The position numbers and the translations under genes are program-made. Below, in pieces: positions 44,953-56,869 of a stretch of 64,000 nt of DNA. The stretch is taken from contig JAAEAF010000124.1 of NCBI GenBank assembly GCA_011037195.1, forward strand, positions 19,149-83,148, in the 5' to 3' direction. Numbering within the stretch: position 1 is the stretch's first letter; each line of letters opens with the position of its first letter. This DNA is from Triatoma infestans (Eukaryota > Arthropoda > Insecta > Hemiptera > Reduviidae). The notes under the pieces are model-generated. The model did no database searches and was not told the origin of the DNA. It was given only the letters and a program-made list of their open reading frames with translations.

Positions 44953-45580
44953 TTCAGATTCCCCGAATACGAAAATAAGCTTTTTAGCGCATGCGCTGTA
45001 TGTATATACGTATGTAAACAAAATATCTTCCTCGATGGAAGTTTACACAAGATTTTGCTATTTAAGTACCATCATCGCATCCGACCGAGAAGATTTTCCA
45101 GGTACGAATTTTTTTTTATTTTTAGCAAATGGTTTGTATATGGAATTTATCTGTGTGTATGTGTGTTGTGTACAAGATATTTAAAAAAACGAAAATTCAC
45201 AAACTTGGTATTTCGTTTAAAGGTAATATCACCGCGTCTGACTTGAAGATTTCCATCAAAATCGATCATCCGAAAGTGGGATTTACTGAATGATTTTCTT
45301 TTTTTTCTGTTTTTCCCGATTTTTGATGATTTTAGTGAAAATCGATTAACCGGAAATGCGACTTTTACTGAATGATTTTTTTTTGGTTTCAGTTTTTTGC
45401 AATTTTCTCCGAAGCGGCTCGAATGATTTTCTTTAAATTTCGTATAATATCTACGCATAAAAACGCCTATTATTATCTATTATTTGTCTGTGGGGAGGGA
45501 CCAAACCCTACGCTATCCAAAGCCTCACTGGTCCCATTCAGATTCCCCGAATACGAAAATAAGCTTTTTAGCGCATGCGC
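44953..45580 (+). repeat. Exact 44-bp direct repeat (44953-44996 and 45537-45580)
   Basis: Both copies run TTCAGATTCCCCGAATACG through to TTTTTAGCGCATGCGC with no difference. The first is a natural part of the family A head; the second lies within the LINE 3' region. Just after the second copy CCTACCTCCCAAAAAAT occurs twice in tandem. The pattern looks like filler DNA templated from the neighbourhood during repair. Confidence 0.85.
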
Positions 45581-46168
45581 CTACCTCCCAAAAAATTGAG
45601 CCTACCTCCCAAAAAATAACAACAAACCGTGCCTAGAACAAATATCCAGACCCGGATCTAATCCATCTAAGATTCACCGCAGTCCGAATAAATCGGACAA
45701 TAACCTTAAAGGGAAATAGCCTAAGCTCTTCCACAGACATCCTATTCCGACCAAAGGTCCTAAACCTAATTTCCTCACAACCCAGGCAATCAGTCATAAG
45801 TTGGATGGGTGGTTCCTCCTCTGTCTCACAAACTCTGCAAAATGGATCCGGCATGAGCACCATTATGTAGAGATGTCTCCTTAAACCACAGTGTCCAGTA
45901 AGAGATGCAACAAGATGCCTGAGAGAGTTCCGTGAAAAACACAGCAACGGGTCACTAATGGCCTTATCCGAACCCCCCGATGAGCATTTTGGACTGCCGA
46001 CAACCAACTGAGCTCATCCATTAGGATGAATGCTTTGAAGCTGTCCATATCTGGAAGCGTGACAGCTGGCATGCCAGAAGAAACGCCAACAGTAGGCTCG
46101 GGACCAATGAAAGAGAGAGAGGCGCCTAATTTGGCAAACCTATCCACCTCCTCATTTCCAAAAATGCC
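45490..46168 (-). pseudogene. LINE C-terminal fragment, frameshifted
   Basis: Minus-strand end of the same LINE family as 26.7-27.2 kb. Order: GNEEVDRFAKLGASLSFIGP (end of RNase H, final Asp kept) near 46090-46160, then tether DMDSFKAFILMDELSW; after a frameshift around 45900-45960, SLTGHCGLRRHLYIM, CRVCETEEEPPIQLMTDCLG (zinc-knuckle region with Gln for His) and EEIRFRTFGRNRMSVEELRL. The flanks GCCTATTATT and GCCTATCACT suggest a short target duplication in the family A2 host. Confidence 0.85.
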
Positions 46169-46701
46169 TATCACTTAAATCGGAAAAAAATTTTCTAGGA
46201 AAATTGATTTTTCGGGGGGTTCTTGGGGAAGAGCAACGTTAAGCTTTCCCCTAAAGTACCATACCAGTGAAAATATACGGTTCTGCCATGTTGAAATACT
46301 TTGCTAAAATTCCAAATTTGTAGAAAGTCTGTTTACCACAAGTGTAACTTTACAGATTGGGTTTGTTGAGGGGCCATCATTTTTCTTCAAAACTTGGTAT
46401 TGTTAACTGCAGTTTGTTGAGGTGTCATCATTTTTCTTTAAACTTGGCATTGTTAACTGCACACAAAAACGTATCTCTCTTGCTTGTAACATTTTTTTGG
46501 TAGAAAAAATGGATTTTTTAGGGTGTTCACTGTATTGTGCAACTTATATACCTCCTATTTACTGATAATCAACTTGTATTTCTCACCACTACCTATTGTG
46601 TGTGTTGTTAAAGCCAACTTATGTTTAATAAACATTCTAAGTTTGAGGAAAAGTGTCAATTAAAATTTTAACACTAGTAGTAAGAAGAGAAGTTGGTAGT
46701 G

Positions 46702-46942
46702 AAGGGTTTGGCTGAGTGGTAGCGTGTTGGACTCTCATGCGGAGGGTCATGGGTTCGAGTCCAGTGCTACGTCTTAGATTTTTTTCTTCCTAGGAGCCTT
46801 TACAGCTCACTGTTCGCTATTAGAACTGTGTGGTCTGTAGCAAGAAAACCCTACTCGTAGGCCGACAGTGACTGAGAAAGTTCCGGGCGTTAATGACCAA
46901 AGATATAGATGTTGATACGCCTTAGAAAAATAAAAATAAAAA
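46702..46942 (+). mobile_element. SINE inserted in the right end of family A
   Basis: A box TGGCTGAGTGGTAGCG, B box GGGTTCGAGTCC near 46752, body TTCTTCCTAGGAGCCTTTAC, tail GATGTTGATACGCCTTAG then AATAAAAATAAAAAA. Flanks AGAGAAGTTGGTAGTG (46686-46701) and AGAGATTGGTGATG (46943-46956) are a diverged target duplication cut out of the family A AGAGAAAGTTGTGTGAG end. Confidence 0.85.
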
Positions 46943-46974
46943 AGAGATTGGTGATGCACATCAGATTTGTTATT

Positions 46975-47393
46975 TTTTGTTTCCATTCTATTAGTAAAAG
47001 TAAATGTTTCATTTTTTTTTAAATCACTTATTATTAATAAAATACTTTCATTTTACATATAAGTTGTTGTAATCGCTTTCATACTATATAATATTTAAAA
47101 TATTAATGATAGCGTGAAATCGTACTTTGAAAAAAACAAAATCTCACGCTTAATAATTAAGTATAATGTTGTAATGTAATAGTAATAACACAAAGTTAAT
47201 ATATATATTACAAAATATTCATTAAGTTCTCACATAATTTATCAAAATTATTACAAAATCGGATTCCTTTTTTTTTATAGACATATTTATTGTTTTTTTT
47301 TTCTATATGTATTTCTATTGTTAATTAATTCATTGTAAATTCCTTCTTTTATGTGAAATAAAACATGTAAAGAGGATCTATTTATTGGTAATA
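46975..47393. other. AT-rich spacer, no gene seen
   Basis: A/T runs only, before a minus-strand family A2. Confidence 0.4.
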
Positions 47394-48727
47394 AAATCTG
47401 GATTGAAACATTCACACGACTCTGTCCAGCAGAGTGCACCACTAACATAATAACCAACTTCATTTCACTTGAAATTTAACGCCATATTCTGCGAAACTAT
47501 GTACTAAAAATCAATTTTTTTTTTTTTTTCAAAAAATGCATTTTCAACAAATATAACATATTGAAAATAAGTGATACTTTTTTCTATCATTGCAGTTAAC
47601 ATTTCAAGTTTAAAAGAAATCGTATAATAATAGTTTTTGTGAAAATTCCAAAAAAATAAAATTTGGTGTGAAACACTCACACAACTTTCTCTTACTCCAG
47701 TTCTCAAAATTATAATTGACAAATTTTATAGTTAGTATACCAAATTTAATGAAATTCGTCGAAAACTGAAAAAAACTATAAAAAAAAAACGCACTTTCGG
47801 TTTACTAATTTTGTTGAAACTCGGAATTTTTTGGCCATCTATTTATTTCTAATTAATTTTCTTTGGATGATAGAATTGTATAATCAACTATGATGGCACT
47901 TTAGAGAAAACACAACACCACCCCTCCCCTAAAAGTGCCCTTAAATGAATTTTCTCAGAGAAATGTTTCAAATAAAAGTTGTAGCTCTTTGTACGTATAG
48001 TTGATATACCAAGTTTGAAAAAAATCGTTGGAGCCATTTTTGAGAAAAACGTAAACCTACAAAAACCAACAAGTAAAGTGGTATTTCCGGTGAGGAATTT
48101 TGAAGATGCCATGGTAATACCTAAACGGAATATCAAGTTTCAACTTTCTACGGTTTTTCGTTTTTGAGCTGCTGTTCACATACACACACGCACTCTCTCT
48201 CACACACACACACAGACCATTTGCTAAAAACCACTTTTTTGGACTCAGGGGACCTCAAAACGGATATTTCCGGTGAAAACTCGATATCGAAAATTTGACA
48301 CGATTACAATACTTCCTCTTACTAGGAGTAAGAGAAGGTAAAAAAACATTCTATAAAGAGGCACTTCCGGTATTAATAAACAAATACTTCCGGTACAAAT
48401 ACTTCTGTTTATTAATATTATATAAGGTGTTAGAATCATACATTGTACTAAAAATGTACTTTTAAAAAAATTAAATACCTTAACGCTACTGTTCTGAGAA
48501 AACTGCTTTTAAATAATTCTGCGGAATTTGTGGCGTTACATTTGAAATTTTATTTTACTTCTTTGAATGCTTTTAACGCTCTCTTCTGGACTAGAATGTA
48601 ACTTATATTGAAATGAGAGCTCTGGAAAAAAAAATTTCAAAGTTCAACGAAAACTTTGTCGATTTTATAATATTGTATTAAACTGGAGTAAGAAAAAGGG
48701 TCTTGTCAGTGTTCCTTACTAGATTTT
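47394..48727 (-). mobile_element. Family A2 element hosting a family A1 insertion
   Basis: The right end complement AATCTGGATTGAAACATTCA, CACGACTCTG lies at 47394. The A2 body runs to CCAAAAAAATAAAA at about 47660, an A1 copy intervenes, then AAAAAACATTCTATAAAG, CACTTCCGG resumes at 48340, the expected next A2 sequence. At 48678-48727 a plus-strand family A right end (ACTGGAGTAAGAAAAAGGG) closes the block, so this host has 3'-type ends on both sides. Confidence 0.7.
47662..48339 (-). mobile_element. Family A1 element inserted in an A-tract of family A2
   Basis: Complete in complement: TTTGGTGTGAAACACTCACA, ACTTTCTCTTACTCC; CACTTTCGGTTTACTAA near 47791; CACCCCTCCCCTAAAAGTGC; GTATTTCCGGTGAGG; the CACACACG tract; GGGGACCTCAAAACGG; and left end TTACTAGGAGTAAGAGAAGG at 48339. 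One module has been lost. The host sequence continues on both sides without a clear duplication. Confidence 0.85.
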
Positions 48728-49504
48728 TATTTTATCTTATTTCTACTAATATGGCTGGATATGTGTCTCCAGTATGAAAGCAAAGCGTATTAAAGTAAAT
48801 GGAATGGAATTGCTATTAAATGAAAGAAAAGAAAGGCATACAAATTTTAAGTGATCTTCAATGAATGAGGTGAAAAAAGTTTTATCGAAGCGCTTTCTTG
48901 TATTTACTATACTTATCTCTCTAAATCGAAACATTTTACCTGTTAAGTTACAAGCCGAGAAAACTAATTACAAGTCATTCTTAATTAAAAATGTCCATAA
49001 TAAAAACAATATTTATTAAGTGCAATTATCCATTGCCATAGCAAACAGTAAATTACAATATTCAGAGCATGCAATAATGGTGTATGTACGAGAGAGAGAC
49101 CTATGGTTGCATGATATTATTATATAGGTGAGCGACTGGAGTGGAGGGGGGGAGGTTAGATCTCATTTCCTTTACATCTCTTTTAAGTATGTGAACTATC
49201 TAGAACACCAACTACGTGTTATCTACTTCCCTTTCTTTTTATCTCTCTTTTATTGACTATCTCTCTCTCTCTCTCTACTCTTATGGTCTATTTTTAATAA
49301 TTAATCAATTTTTAGGTTAATTAAACAATATGTCTGTTTATATTACTTGTTCTCCTTTCTTTTTATCTTTTAAGTGAAAATTTAATGGAGAAAGTATATT
49401 TAAATAATTTGTTTTGGATAAATAACTTTTGAGGAAATTTTAATCTTTATAATAATGTAATTAATTTTCTATTAGCATAATTTGCCAGCCTAATGATGTT
49501 GGTT
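48728..49504. other. AT-rich spacer, no gene seen
   Basis: (CT)n-rich patch near 49255-49278 and a (TA)n patch just before the LINE tail. No coding signal. Confidence 0.45.
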
Positions 49505-50187
49505 TATATATATATATTTATTTATTTATTCAATTCTGTTACAGCCTTAAAAGGCATACAGAGTGAGTTAACCCGAACTCATACAAACAGGCCACACGAA
49601 AAATGAGTAAACATACAGAATAACAAATAATAATATACGGATAAAAAGAACAAAAAAAGACAATGCTAATATCTTGAGGAGAATATAGAAATAAAAACAA
49701 AATAGATATATATAAATAGGATTACAGATCCATTATAATAGGAGAAAATATGGGGAATGATAATGAAAAATATTTACAAAAACTAACTCGTAGCAATAGT
49801 GACGCCAAATTTCAGCCTCCAAAGAAAGAAAAGTTAATATTAACATAAAGTATATTTAACATAGCTAACACAGAGTATTCCTTATTTTAAACATATACGT
49901 ACAAAAAGTAAAAATGTCATTAATCTTGTTCAAATAGTTTGATTCAGTGATGTCGTACAGATTGATCAGTGGTTGGTCAATATCATCGTAGAGACAGAGA
50001 TATTTACCAAGTAATTTAGATCTAAAAGAAGAAAAGGCAATACATTTTACAATGGAGTGGTTAATATTATCGGGTTCATTTAACGGACACAGATTACAGA
50101 TAATGTCTATACAAAAGTCATGTTTCTTATTATTTAAGTAAATTTTACATTTTTTTTATGAGCCATTTATAGCTGAGCTGTAAATCT

Positions 50188-50190
<3 letters not shown>
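49505..50190 (-). pseudogene. LINE 3' end with CCHC knuckle and A-rich tail
   Basis: The minus strand encodes the end of a LINE ORF2: a stretch like NLRFTAQL near 50170-50188, after a frameshift NKKHDFCIDIICNLCPLNEP and DNINHSIVKCIAFSSFRSKL (about 50030-50135; zinc knuckle C-x2-C-x9-H-x4-C), then YDDIDQPLINLYDITES. A long 3' untranslated region ends in TTGAATAAATAAATAAATA at about 49512-49530. No RT or RNase H present. The family differs from the RNase H LINEs in the window. Confidence 0.75.

Positions 50191-50192
<2 letters not shown>

Positions 50193-50222
<30 letters not shown>
50193..50222 (+). repeat. (TA)15 microsatellite
   Basis: Uninterrupted TA run directly 5' of the LINE fragment. 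Confidence 0.9.
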
Positions 50223-50224
<2 letters not shown>

Positions 50225-51189
50225 CAAGCATTTTTAGGTATTAATCCGATTTTGTCAAACGTAAAACCATGATGCCTAAAGTGATATGTCGCAAATAGTT
50301 AAACTGTTTGTTTATAGAACTGTTAATGGGTCAGTAGATTAAGGGCTGATAAATTCTATGATTGTAAGACATGAGTTGAAACCAAAATAATGGGTACCCA
50401 CCTACGTTCTGCCGATCCAATGGGAAATATATCGATCCCAATTTCATGTGCTTTATCACATCAGGTTAGTTTAGGTAGAAAGAATGGCTGAAAGGAAACG
50501 AAAGTCCAGTGTTTTTATATGAAATATAGAGGTGGTAGTAGTAGAAGAAGAAGAAGAAGAGCTGTATGAATAGAGGAATCCATGTTTCACTTAGGAATGC
50601 ATGGTTGCCATCTGAGACTTCATTTTAAAAAAAATAAAATGTTTTCAAGAATGGGTTGTTCACAGGCATGCGTATGTATATAACAAAGTATTTCAAAAAC
50701 TCAGTCCAAATTCATCAACCGCAAGGGCAACTTGCTTGGATATTTTTCTGTCACTAAATCCATCCATTTTTAAAGAGAAGAGAGAAAAAAACTTTAAGAT
50801 ATAAACTGTGTGTTAAATTCTAAATATAACAATAATCATAGCCTTCTGTCGAGTTCTAGTATGGTAGAACGTTATTTAGAAACCAATATTAAAATAAATA
50901 AAATTAGATTAATTTCTCATATCCAATTGTCACGGTTGAAGTGTGCTAAATATATTATATCTTCTATGTATTTCTATTCAACCTAATTCATTGCAACATT
51001 ATCTTTTCGATTGCATCGTTTTTCGCATTAAGTACGCATTATTTTCAGAAAAATATTTCGATTATTTAATTCAAATGCAGCATGTTTTAAGCAACTTTTT
51101 GATTTATATTCTTCTTAATAATTAAATTTTTACTAAATTTGTACATGATTTATTTATGTCTGCCATAGTTATTTATGTTTGTAGATAAA
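50223..51189. other. Spacer, no gene seen
   Basis: A (GAA)n run near 50545. A GC-raised patch at about 50385-50465 (GGGTACCCACCTACGTTCTG) has no frame or splice context that I can defend. Confidence 0.4.
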
Positions 51190-52085
51190 TTACAAGAGTT
51201 TAAAGAAAATCGTTGGAGCTGTTTTCAAGGAAAAGTCACGAAAAAATGAATAAAATCGCACTTCCGGTTGATGAATTTTGCACGAAAGCTTCGTGTTAGA
51301 CAAGGGGGAAGTAAGTAAACAGAATCCCAATTTGGGATTTCTGTTCACATACTCATTCAGACTGAGAGAAAGATAAATCTAAGAGAGAAAGATAAATCTA
51401 AGAAAGAAAGATAAGTTTATGACGCTCTGGGACCTATGTCCCTTGAGAGCAACAAAGAAATTTACATCTTGTAATAAATACTATAACACTCTCTGATCTG
51501 CGAGAAAACAAATAAATATACAGGTTTAAAATTAAAATTAATATTAATAATGAAGCTATTAGAAATAATAACTAATTTGTAAAAACTTGGTAATAAAATA
51601 GTAATAACTTGGTAAAAACTTAACATTTCCTCTAAACTTTACAAATAGGTAATTATAAAAGTAAAACTTAAAACTGAAAAACGTGTTTTCTTACTTATCA
51701 TGTCAGTAGGTAAATGGTTCCATTGAGTCTATTCACTGTAATGTTAAAAGAATTATGTATGATAAAAGAGTATGTATGAATGGTTGTATGTAAAGTCTAG
51801 AGTCAACAGTCCTTGTAGTTCGTAAGTCTAATGCAGCTTTTACTGAAAAGATATTTACTCAACATTAAGCCAGTTTAAACTATGGTAATGTGCAAGTTAT
51901 GTGGTCCATCTTTCCTAATACTAAACATGAACCGGATACAGGAGTTAAGTGATCTTTGTAATTTTTAATTCAGTTTAGAGTTAGAGGTTAGAGGAGAGAG
52001 AGCATGCGCTAAAAACATATTTTGCATACTGTGGGGGACCTTAAAACATGTATTTCGAAAATCTGACAGGATCGCAAGTAAAATA
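51190..52085 (-). mobile_element. Family A2 head and first module, minus strand, split by a LINE
   Basis: AAAGAAAATCGTTGGAGCTG near 51210, CACTTCCGGTTGATG at 51260, then LINE sequence, then GCATGCGCTAAAAACATATT near 52003, GGGGGACCTTAAAACATG and GAAAATCTGACAGGATCGCA at 52060-52080. The insertion lies in what should be the CA/CT tract. Confidence 0.75.
51400..51990 (-). pseudogene. LINE C-terminal fragment, minus strand
   Basis: The minus strand shows LQRSLNSCIRFMFSIRKDGP near 51905-51965 (the LQ..QN.CIR.IF.LR motif common after the RT domain), then VKAALDLRTTRTVDSRLY near 51790-51845 and a decayed SF..T...WN.LP-like tail near 51715-51770. The 3' end toward 51400 contains repeated AGATAAATCTAAGA units. 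It is interrupted by stops and lies inside family A2. Confidence 0.65.
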
Positions 52086-52639
52086 AATACTATTTCCTGA
52101 GAAAATTGTAAAAATGGGGTATTTTTCTTTCAATGAAAACTGGCTTTATAATGTTAGCATTCTGGAACTCCATATTTGTCCCTGCTCCAAACATATGGTT
52201 GTTATACTTAGCCGACCACTTACAGCTCATATGATGTAGGCGAATCTTATATGTGTGTAGGTATCTTTCTTAAGTTATTGTCCTACAATATTAATAAAAC
52301 TTCTTTATATCTTAGTTTAAGGCTATTAAAAACAATTCAATATATTTCAAGTTTTAGTTAAATACATATCTCATTTACTTGTCCATTGATCCGAAACTTA
52401 TTCCAATGGCCTGAATACAATTGCCTTTTTTTTCCTCTTGTCTTTTTGTACTATTTGTTTGATATTTATGTTGATCGTTAATCTATATAGAATGTTAAAT
52501 GGTTATTGCAATAATGACTTACTCTACAGCTACATAATGATTTACATTTATTTCAGGGTTGTAGATTATTTGATTAAGTTATTTTCATAGTGTGAATCAC
52601 TCACTAGTTATTCCTTTGAATTGAATTATTGTGATGTGT
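52086..52639. other. Spacer, no gene seen
   Basis: AT-rich, no recognised repeat. Confidence 0.4.
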
Positions 52640-53300
52640 CAAATTCAAGTCTCAAATCGCCGAAACCTCATATTTTATATCATTTAGGTACCCACACTCT
52701 ACGTCTAAAACTAAAAGGTTTGGACAAAATCTGTCAACGGAAAATGCGATTTTACTGAATTATTATTTTTTTTCTTTTAGTTTTACTCAATTTTTCCCCA
52801 AAATTTGTCCCGGTTCTAACAATTTTCTTTAAATTATGTATATTAACTGTATACACAAAACCTTCCAGGAAAAATAATTTGTACTTTCTCTTACTTCCTA
52901 GTAAAAGGAAGTATTACAATACAACATACTGTATGTCTGTAAACCAAATTTCTCAAAAACGAAAAATCGCTGGAAACTCGTGTACCCCGTAACTTGGTAT
53001 ACCCCGTTTAGGTACTACTATCGCATCTCACATTTCGGGGAAAAAAATCCATCAATGGAAATGCGACTTTACAGATTTCCTGGGAGAATTGATTTTTGTG
53101 GGATTTTGGGGGTCCCCTTGAATGCCATTTCACAATGTATGGTTCTATCTACTGTATAATATTAATATATCTTAGAAATCTTGGTAGAATTCCAAATTTG
53201 AAGAAAATATGTTCTGAAGATTATTTTCCCACTTAAAAGAGATTTAAGTCTCACTTTTATTTAAAACAATTTTTCTGGCTAATTTGGAAAATTTGCTTTC
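52640..53300 (+). mobile_element. Two family A2 pieces joined head-to-tail
   Basis: First piece at about 52640-52880 (TTTAGGTACCCACACTCTAC, AACGGAAAATGCGATTTTAC, CTTCCAGGAAAAATAATTTG). At 52882 a new left end begins, ACTTTCTCTTACTTCCTAGT, with a short head, CGAAAAATCGCTGGAAAC, a GGAAATGCGAC module near 53057, and A2 AATGCCATTTCACAATGTAT near 53124. It fades out by 53300. Confidence 0.65.
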
Positions 53301-53700
53301 AATTTGCCATTAAGTTTCAGTGGATTGAGTGACGGCAATGCTGTACACAATGTACAACCACATTCAGATAATCAGTTCATTCCTAAAAAGGAACAAATAA
53401 TTTTTTTGCTTCAGAGTTTCGTTTTACCAAATACTTAAATTCTTTACTGCTCCCTCACAGAGTAACTAATTGTTGATTGATTAATGAGTTTTCCTACAGT
53501 AGTGCTACTTTTTTCGTAATTTTGAATACAGTTTTATGATTCTCAGTTATCAATTACAGAATTGCAATAAGGGTAAGTCGTTGAGAATTTTGCTTTTGTT
53601 GTTTAATATATAATGTGTTTCAACACATATCGCGTGTAATAATGAAAATGTGTATGTTTCAATCAAATAGGCGATTTAATGATTGATATATTTCGTGAAT
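53301..53700. other. Spacer, no gene seen
   Basis: AT-rich, no recognised element. Confidence 0.4.
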
Positions 53701-54500
53701 CAATCATGAAAGTTTATTGTGTCAAATTTTCTATATCGAGTTTTCACCAGTAATAGATGTTTTAAGGTCCCCTGAGTCCGAAAAGAGTTTTTTTTCCAAG
53801 ATATTGGTCTGTGTCTGTCTGTCTGTGTGGATAGCATAACTCAAAGATGGAAAATCATAGGAAGTTCGAACTAGATATTTCCTCTAAGTTCTACCAACAA
53901 AGACTACCTGACAATAAACTTCAACCGGAAATACCACTTTACCAAATAGATTTTCCAATTTTTTCGTGGTTTTCTTGAAAAAGGCTTCTACGATTTGGCT
54001 TTAAACTTGGCGTATCCACTATAAGTATAAAGAGCTACAACTTTTATTTGAAACATTTTTTTTTATGGGGGGAAGGGTGCGGTTAATGTTTTCTTCTAAA
54101 ATACTATTTTAGTTTATCGTTACAATATTATCATCTAAATAATATTAATTAGAATTTTAAATTTGTTACCAAAATTACCAGTTTGAAGAATATCGGTTAA
54201 CCGGAAGTTTCTACTGAACAGTTTTGTTTTTAGTTTTTTTGCGATTTTGTCCATTAAAACACCGACGGATTTCATTAAATTTGTTTCGCTAACTATGAAT
54301 ATACAGAGTGCTATAACTTTGTATTGGAACCTTTATTCCAGTAAAGTCAATTTAAAATGAGTTGGGGGGGGGGGAATTATGCTTTTTTTTTAAAAAAGTC
54401 ATTTTATTAACTTTAGATTCTCCTATTGATATAAAATTGAAGACAAGGTTTACCTTGCCCTGTAAAAATTATAAGTTTGGAGAAAATTGAGTCTTTCATA
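53701..54500 (+). mobile_element. Family A1 element, both ends degraded
   Basis: TGTGTCAAATTTTCTATATCG at 53718, TTTTAAGGTCCCCTGAGTCC, a TCTGTCTGTCTGTGTGG tract, AACCGGAAATACCAC at 53923 and AACCGGAAGTTTC near 54199. Two G-rich blocks at 54065 and 54364. Right terminus not recognisable. Confidence 0.75.
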
Positions 54501-55090
54501 CTAGACTGTTTTATTAATGGCGTCTTATTTGATTGTTTTGATTAATAGACATTACTAATTCGGGACAAAGTCTTAGTTTTAAAACATATTACATGAAGAT
54601 AGTTATACTTTTGTAAAACGTATTTTTTATCTGTCAATAAACAACAGTTCGTTTCGATCGGGTCAAAAGAGGTACACATGGGGATGTTTACAATTTTAGA
54701 TATGTGTACATTGTTATTTCATTCTTATGAATAACTCTGTTTGTTTCTCTCTCTCTGTTTGTTTGTCTAAGAGTAGTTAAGATATGCAAGTTCATGTACA
54801 CATGTATAACAAAACGTGAGCTCTTAGTTTGTTCAGTTTATAAGTTTATAATAGCGTTGGAGTTGTATGGTTATTATTTATTTAAAAAAGTTAATATTTT
54901 TTTAATATTTATTTTATTTTGTGAACATTTAAGATAAAAGATATGGAGTGTAATTACATTATACTCCACTAGGACTAAGATATTATTGCTTTCTCCTATG
55001 TAAAATTTTCTGAAAAGTAAGTACGTTTCGAATTTTTATTTTAATTGCCCTTATATATATATATATATAGAATGCTTACTATGAAAACAA
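54501..55090. other. AT-rich spacer, no gene seen
   Basis: (TA)n at 55053-55070. No coding or repeat-family signal. Confidence 0.4.
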
Positions 55091-55878
55091 TGTTTAAGAA
55101 TGATCTCTCTTTAAAGTGTGTGTGAGTGTGTCCATGGTTTTTGGTGGGTAAACACCTAATATCTTGAAAAAAAAAATCACACGAAGTTCAAACTTGCTAT
55201 CCCCTCCGCATCAGACACCGAACTTCCGGTCAAAATACATTGCCCCGAATGTGCGATTTTTGTACAATTGTTTTTTTTATTTTATTTCTAAGAGTTTTTC
55301 TTTAAAAAAAAAAAAAAAAAATGACTGCAACCATTTTCTTTAAACTCAGCAGGAAAATTTGATTTTTTGGGAATTCTGGGGAACAATAAACGTAAAGCAT
55401 TCTTTTAAAGTACCACATCAGTACAATACATGATTCTACCACCTTGTGAAAAAAACATATTGGAAGAATACATGGAATTGGTAGAAAATCGATTAACCAG
55501 GAAGTCAGACTTTTACCTCAGTAGGCTTGTAATTTTTTTTTTTTAAGAATTTTCTGGAACATTGTTTTCGACAAAGTTTTTTTACAATTTATTTTTTTTT
55601 TTTAAATTAGAATGTTAACTGTAACATTATTTTGAAACTTTTTTTTTTCTTTCGGAAAACTTAATTTTTTGTATGTGCTGAGAGGATCTTTGACGTCTTA
55701 TTTCAAATATTATTTGATAATTTGTTCAAAGTTTTGGCGCTTTCTACACGACTACTATGTAAACGCATTCCAATCGTATCTGCCATCTGTGATAAACAAC
55801 GTATTAGTATATTTAATTTTATAATTATTGTATTAACTGCAATAAGGGGGAAAGTCATGTGAGTGTTTCACACCACAC
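55091..55878 (+). mobile_element. Family A2 element
   Basis: TGTGTGTGAGTGTGTCC tract near 55117, TTCCGGTCAAAATACATTGC, AATGTGCGATTTTTG near 55246, A2 AAAGTACCACATCAGTACAA near 55408. Right end AATAAGGGGGAAAGTCATGT, GAGTGTTTCACACCACA at 55877, T-run. Left terminus lost, A-run at 55303-55321. Confidence 0.75.
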
Positions 55879-56869
55879 TTTTTTTTTTAAATATTAAATT
55901 TCCTTTTTTTTTTTTTGAAACCCCCATTTCCAGTAAGAAAAACATTAACAACAATTTTAGTGTTAATTTAATCAATTAATGAACATAATATTTCTAATTT
56001 TACACCAAATTACACCTTTATTTTATAATGAAAGTTGTAGCAGCCAAGAAATTACACAATTGTCTTTACAGGACATGTGACGTATACTAATTTGTATGTA
56101 GAAATTGTCACCAGGTGAAACAATGGTACAATGATATCTTGTACGACATAATATATTATACTATATTGTACTTCTACATATATGTGTTACAATAATTCTA
56201 CATTCTTCTAATTCAATTTAAAACAAACTTTCATAACAATAGTTTCAAACTAATGCATCATTAGGTACTTTAAATTATATTTGAAATTTATAAAAAATTT
56301 GTCTCTATATTATATATATATATATATAGATGAATATATATATTCTAATATAGCTCTAATATATATATAGCTGAATTTAGAGGAGTAAGAGAATCTCGTG
56401 TGAGGGTTTCACTCCAGATTTGTTTGATATACTTTACTCAATTCCCAAAACTAAATTTTTTTTGACAGTTGATAACCGCTCCGGGGTCCTCTGATTTTCT
56501 GATTTGAGAACAACGAAATTCTAAAAAAAAACCTTCGACTACATACAAGTTTAGATAATGGTGCTGGCAATTCCTAATTATTAAGATGGTCCTACCTTAT
56601 ATTGAATGATGTGGGATTAATATTTTTATTTTAAACTATACAGTCTACTAGCGCACTCATTCAGGGTCAAGAATTTTTTGTCGACTTATTTTGTGTATTT
56701 CATTCAATATCAATTGAAGTTCCGTGCTCGATTTGCTTTATATCTGTTGTTTCTTACTTCAAAATTTTCCCGAGGTTGCATTAGTTGTGCTCTTGGATTT
56801 CATTCATAAAATTGATCTAATCAATCGGTCATTGAATTTGGTTAATGTAGCCTTGATATAGCCTTTTTT
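55879..56869. other. AT-rich spacer with an isolated family A right end
   Basis: At 56381-56420 GGAGTAAGAGAATCTCGTGT, GAGGGTTTCACTCCAGA is a family A right end without a body. (TA)n near 56307-56331. Otherwise no features. Confidence 0.5.

Larger units (their letters stand above)
44897..46974 (+). mobile_element. Family A2 composite interrupted by a LINE and a SINE
   Basis: Head at 44900-45060 (TTTTCACCGGAAATACATTT), partly repeated at 45100-45270. Modules near 45343 (AACCGGAAATGCGAC) and, after the LINE, near 46330. The A2 signature CTAAAGTACCATACCAGTGA lies at 46250. A direct near-duplicate (TTGTTGAGG..CATCATTTTTC) occurs near 46365 and 46415. The right end AGTAGTAAGAAGAGAAGTTG is split by the SINE and ends CACATCAGATTTG. 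Confidence 0.7.
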
